Positions 60,789-64,000 of a stretch of DNA of 64,000 bases are shown piece after piece (the stretch's first letter is position 1; every line of letters starts with the position of its first letter). The stretch is from Verrucomicrobiota bacterium (lineage in GTDB: Bacteria; Verrucomicrobiota; Verrucomicrobiia; Opitutales; Opitutaceae). The notes beneath the pieces are model-generated. The model was not told where the DNA came from, did no database searches, and saw only the letters and a program-made list of their open reading frames with translations. Where the stretch lies: positions 85,608 through 149,607 of the forward strand of contig JAEWQP010000007.1 of the NCBI GenBank assembly GCA_023399155.1, written 5' to 3'. The translations under genes and the position numbers were made by a program.

Positions 60789-61472
60789 ATGAAACGACTC
60801 TTTGCGTTGATCACCGCAGCGAATCAGGTGCTGCTTTTCTTCGGCGCGCTCGCCGCACTCGTTCTCCTGGGTATTGTGCTCGTCGGCGAGCTTCGTCCGA
60901 GGCGATCAGAGGGAGTCCCTGTGATGCGCGAAGCCGATGCTCCCGCACCGCCGCAGGTCCTATCCGTTGACTTCGTCGCGCGCAGCCACGGCCTGTTCAT
61001 CTTCGGGATCCGACGGGACTATGTCGGTACGGAGAAGCCAGAGTTCGCCGCGTTCGCCGGCAAGATCGCCTCAAGCTATTACGGCGGCGGGGGCTATGTC
61101 CTGAACATCGCGTTCTCGGATGGAGCCGCGGTGCGCCGGAACCTCCTCGCCCACGACGGCATGGTATTGCGGCAGGCGATCGCTCGCGAGGACACGAAGG
61201 AGCCCGGTTTCGCTGCCCACGTTTTTCAGTGCGTGCTCTCGGACTCCAACCAGAACGGGATGCTGGATCACGAGGACCGCTCGACGCTCATTCTGGTCCG
61301 CCCGGATCTGTCCGGCGACGACCTGCGCATTGAGGATGCCGAGAGTTTCAGCGCACTCTCGCGCGATCAGCTCCTCGTGGAAACCGGGCGGGGGTCTGAG
61401 ACGCGGTTCTGGGTCATCGACGCAGAGACCTTTGGTAAGCAGGAGATTGCCTGGGGAGGTACCCGGGAATAG
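60789..61472 (+). CDS. Membrane-anchored protein with an EF-hand-like loop
   Basis: 227 residues with one N-terminal membrane segment (VLLFFGALAALVLLGIVLVG). The exported part has a beta-rich region and, at about residue 155, the loop DSNQNGMLDHEDR, which has Asp/Asn at the 1, 3, 5 and acidic 9/12 positions of a calcium-binding EF-hand or dockerin-like loop. The remainder (TLILVRPDLSGDDLRIEDAE) is predicted beta. No family assigned. It may act with the VWA-like protein downstream, 225 bp away. Confidence 0.7.
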   Translation: MKRLFALITAANQVLLFFGALAALVLLGIVLVGELRPRRSEGVPVMREADAPAPPQVLSVDFVARSHGLFIFGIRRDYVGTEKPEFAAFAGKIASSYYGGGGYVLNIAFSDGAAVRRNLLAHDGMVLRQAIAREDTKEPGFAAHVFQCVLSDSNQNGMLDHEDRSTLILVRPDLSGDDLRIEDAESFSALSRDQLLVETGRGSETRFWVIDAETFGKQEIAWGGTRE

Positions 61473-61697
61473 GCGTGGGGGCAGGCGTTCTGCCGGGCCC
61501 CGGGACGGCATTTGTCCCGGAGCGGCGCCGGACCTGCGCAACGGGTCGCGCCGGGGTCCGACCGCTGGGTTGATCTGTGCGGCGGGGGGTTCTTCTTGTA
61601 TCGCGATTTGCCAGCGGCCGGGCCAGGGTTGCCGGAACCTAACGGCCGCCCAGGTTTCACAACTCGTCGGTGCGGCCACGCACGCAGCTCTCTTTCG

Positions 61698-63635
61698 ATG
61701 AAACGCGAACACCCACTCCGCGCCGGTGCGCGACTCTTTTGGTTCATGTTGACGCTGGTCGTCGCACTGGCTTTCGCTGCCGACGCGGCGGATCCCGCGT
61801 CTGGCACAGCATCCGCGAGCGATGCCGCCGCGGCGAGCCGCCCGGCGCCGGATGACGTGGAGCCGATCGTCTCGACCACGCCGATGGCGGTCGAGACCGA
61901 GGACGGCGGCGTCTACGGGCAACTCGTCGTGGACCAGGAGATCATGACTCCCGGCACCCGTAGCGATCTGGTCTACTCGATCACCGGCGAGCCGGGGCGC
62001 GGGCGCGTGGGACTCGCAGGTGGCGACGACGACGCGGACTTCTTCGCGACCAAGCGCTCCCGGCTCGGCTACTTCGCGTATCGGGCGGACGACGACTTCG
62101 AGGGGGAGGATACGTTCAGCTACACCGTGCGCAATGAAACGACCGGGATGGAGTTCAGGAACACGGTCGTGATCACGGTGAAGCCGCAGGAGTCGGTGGA
62201 GTTGCCCCAGTTTGAGATCAGTGCGACCCGCGAACGTGCGCTCAATGCGCACGAGGTCATGCTGACGACCCGGCCCAATACGCCGGTCACGCAGATCGTG
62301 CCGAGCCACGCGGACTATATGGCGGCCGAGGATCGTGCCGCCATCAGTGATCCGAAGGTTTCCTACCTGCTGGACGACGGAGGCAGGCCGCAGAACGGTT
62401 CGGCCAGGCTCGACCGCATCACCGGCGAACTCACCTATGCGCCAAATCCGGGATTCATCGGCGAGGATCGATTCCGGTATTACACGGTCGATGAGAACAA
62501 CCCGCATCTCGGCGTGGACAACATCGTGAGGGTCCAGGTCGAGCCGATCCGCACCGTCAAGCAGATGTCGGTTGATCGTTCCCGCAGTCGCGAGGTGGAT
62601 CTCGTGTTCGTGATCAACAATTCGCCCTCGATGGCGGCGCATCAGGACCGGATCGCGGCCAACCTCAGCCGCTTCCGCGAGCTTTTCCACACCCGCGATC
62701 TCGACTATCGCATCGGTGTGCTGACGACCGACTTTGTCAGCGCGGACGCCCGCCGTCGGAGCGCGGATCAGCCCTACTACAAGGAGGTCCGCTCCGTGCA
62801 ACTCGACAAGGCGGGCAACCCCGTGCTTGACCGGAACGGCCGCCCGAGGACGGCGACCAAGCGCGTCGCCAGCAACGGCCATCTCGTGAGGCTCCCGGTG
62901 CTGGACAACCCGTGGGTTACGCCGAAAACGGCGGACGGCATCTTTGCGGAACTCGTGAAGGTCGGCACCAACGGCGACAGCAACCGCACGGCCTTCACAG
63001 CGGTCTACAACTTTGTCGCGGGCTACTACAACAAGCAGCACGCCTTCCTGCGACCGGAAGCCACGACGATCGTGGTCTTCTTCATGGACGAGGAGGAGAC
63101 GCGCATGGCGCTCTGGAAGGAGCAGCGGGACGGGTCGCGCGAGGCTGAGTGGATCCAGGACGGTACGCTCCCTGATCTGCTCAAGCAGTACAACGCGCGC
63201 AACCCGCGCGCGCGGCAGACGCTGGATGGATACATCAACCAGTGGGTCGTGCGGCCCTTCGTCATCGCGAAGGGCAACAAGCGTGGGAGGCTCGAGATGC
63301 ACGCGGTGGTCTCACCGGACAACATCTCGCATCGGCGCGCGGCCGAGATCACGGGTGGCACGGTGCTGAATATCGAGAGCGACTTCTCCGCCCCGCTGGC
63401 GGCGCTCGGCGATCGTATCGCCGACACCGTGGCGGTGGCGCTGGAGCCGGTCGAGAGCGGCGCGACTTTGTACCAGAAGAGCCTGCGTGTGCTGGTCGAC
63501 GGTGAGGAGGTGCATGCGGATCCTCAAAACGGATACACTTACGACGAACGCGCGCACAGCATCCGTTTCCACGGTGCCGCCAAGAAGGACGCCTTCACCG
63601 CCACGATCGACATCCGTTACGAAGAACACAGGTAG
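61698..63635 (+). CDS. Secreted VWA-like protein with two Ig-like domains
   Basis: 645 residues with a signal peptide (LFWFMLTLVVALAFAADA). Two Big_9/cadherin-like repeats come first: residues 60-170 with YFAYRADDDFEGEDTFSYTV, and 215-290 with GELTYAPNPGFIGEDRFRYY. From 300 a VWA-type domain follows: REVDLVFVINNSPSMAAHQD, where the MIDAS D-x-S-x-S reads N-x-S-x-S, then YRIGVLTTDFVSADARR and TTIVVFFMDEEETRMALW. Metal coordination may thus be weaker than usual. It is probably a cell-surface or periplasmic adhesion-type protein. The start ATG 61698 precedes the signal peptide directly. Confidence 0.8.
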   Translation: MKREHPLRAGARLFWFMLTLVVALAFAADAADPASGTASASDAAAASRPAPDDVEPIVSTTPMAVETEDGGVYGQLVVDQEIMTPGTRSDLVYSITGEPGRGRVGLAGGDDDADFFATKRSRLGYFAYRADDDFEGEDTFSYTVRNETTGMEFRNTVVITVKPQESVELPQFEISATRERALNAHEVMLTTRPNTPVTQIVPSHADYMAAEDRAAISDPKVSYLLDDGGRPQNGSARLDRITGELTYAPNPGFIGEDRFRYYTVDENNPHLGVDNIVRVQVEPIRTVKQMSVDRSRSREVDLVFVINNSPSMAAHQDRIAANLSRFRELFHTRDLDYRIGVLTTDFVSADARRRSADQPYYKEVRSVQLDKAGNPVLDRNGRPRTATKRVASNGHLVRLPVLDNPWVTPKTADGIFAELVKVGTNGDSNRTAFTAVYNFVAGYYNKQHAFLRPEATTIVVFFMDEEETRMALWKEQRDGSREAEWIQDGTLPDLLKQYNARNPRARQTLDGYINQWVVRPFVIAKGNKRGRLEMHAVVSPDNISHRRAAEITGGTVLNIESDFSAPLAALGDRIADTVAVALEPVESGATLYQKSLRVLVDGEEVHADPQNGYTYDERAHSIRFHGAAKKDAFTATIDIRYEEHR

Positions 63636-63690
63636 CCCCGGGGACGCGGAGAAGACCGCGCGCCAGGCGCGCGGAGCTCCCAGGATGCCT

Positions 63691-64000
63691 CGCGCCCGGC
63701 CGCGGGACGGCCTCAAGACGCCAAGACGCCAAGGAAAGGCAGGGAAGGGTCGGGCTCCCGAGCTTTGCGCCTGGGCGTCTTGGCGCGAGATATCTTCAGG
63801 AAGGGTTGTGGCTGAAAGTGAGGGTGCGGCACGGTCTGCGGAGGATGTCTTTCGCGGCGTGAGGTGAGCGGACGGAGAGAAGCTCGCGCCCGGCCGCGGG
63901 GCGGCCTCAAGACGCGAAGACGCCAACGAGAGGCAGGGAAGAGTCGAGTTCCGACCTTTGCGCCTTTGCGTCTTTGCGCGAGTTATCTTCAGGGAGTTTT
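63691..64000. repeat. Two direct copies of a hairpin-forming repeat at the window end
   Basis: Copy 1 starts at 63691 and copy 2 at 63885, 194 bp apart; copy 2 runs to the window edge. Both begin CGCGCCCGGCCGCGG, continue with CCTCAAGACGC and GGCAGGGAAG and close with ATCTTCAGG. Inside each copy a left arm built from AAGACGCCAAG-type words faces a right arm of CTTTGCGCC/TTGGCGC-type words, so each could fold into a long imperfect hairpin. No gene is seen here. Confidence 0.8.

Noticed and set aside
61071..63302. 743-codon open frame on the minus strand
   Set aside because: It is antisense to two well-supported plus-strand genes and is Arg/Asp/His-rich with no family motif; typical of GC-rich shadows.

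Overview
The window is GC-rich, densely coded bacterial chromosome with no phage or transposase genes. Gene content points to a Gram-negative member of the Verrucomicrobiota, most likely an Opitutaceae-like organism. It has LolA/MMPL export genes, lipoprotein signals, a NamZ-type muramidase, a GH9 hydrolase, many hybrid histidine kinases and receivers, and intergenic short tandem repeats. This placement is inferred from gene content and was not tested by any search.

Layout. 1-4.7 kb (minus strand): the tail of an aryl-polyene-like gene set (ACP, ketoacyl synthase, synthase-like partner, LolA-like carrier, MMPL exporter cut by the window edge). 4.8-10.9 kb: DTW-domain tRNA modification enzyme, small secreted protein, cinA, uvrC and a NamZ-like lipoprotein. 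10.8-15 kb: a five-PAS hybrid histidine kinase with a TPR protein. 15.4-25.8 kb: small metabolic enzymes, a secreted GH9 protein with a DUF4380-like partner, hisC behind two matching palindromes, a thymidine/pyrimidine phosphorylase and a hotdog thioesterase. 25.9-37.2 kb: a surface-glycan locus with a heptose-epimerase-like protein on the minus strand, then a co-directional run of a hypothetical protein, sulfotransferase, methyltransferase, two GT4 transferases, one GT2 transferase, a sugar epimerase and a cytidylyltransferase. Four consecutive genes of this run end in the same Rossmann-like C-terminal module, the most distinctive feature of the window. 37.3-42.2 kb: a MetR-like regulator and envelope-associated proteins. 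42.5-48.5 kb: a signalling island (kinase with an eroded ATP site, single receiver, HD-GYP protein lacking its HD pair, CheX-like phosphatase, REC-REC-STAS protein, another receiver). 50.8-54.2 kb: a metalloid-response locus (ECF sigma factor with a Cys-rich tail, DGC-domain protein, CxxC carboxymuconolactone-decarboxylase-like protein, ArsR with a large dyad at its promoter, ArsM, GNAT). 54.4 kb: tRNA-Ile(CAU) followed at once by an 85-bp tandem repeat. 54.8-58.6 kb: MarR/membrane-protein pair and three genes broken by frameshifts. 58.7-63.6 kb: a nucleotidyltransferase-like protein, a methyltransferase, a membrane-anchored protein and a large secreted VWA-like protein.

Non-coding pattern. 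Three convergent gene junctions (about 6.2, 25.8 and 37.2 kb) each hold a tandem array with a strict 7-bp period but a different 7-mer. Other gaps hold a GAGAAA array, a two-copy interspersed repeat (25.0 and 42.4 kb), and two copies of a hairpin-forming element at the window end. Many long open frames opposite real genes are by-products of high GC and are not annotated.
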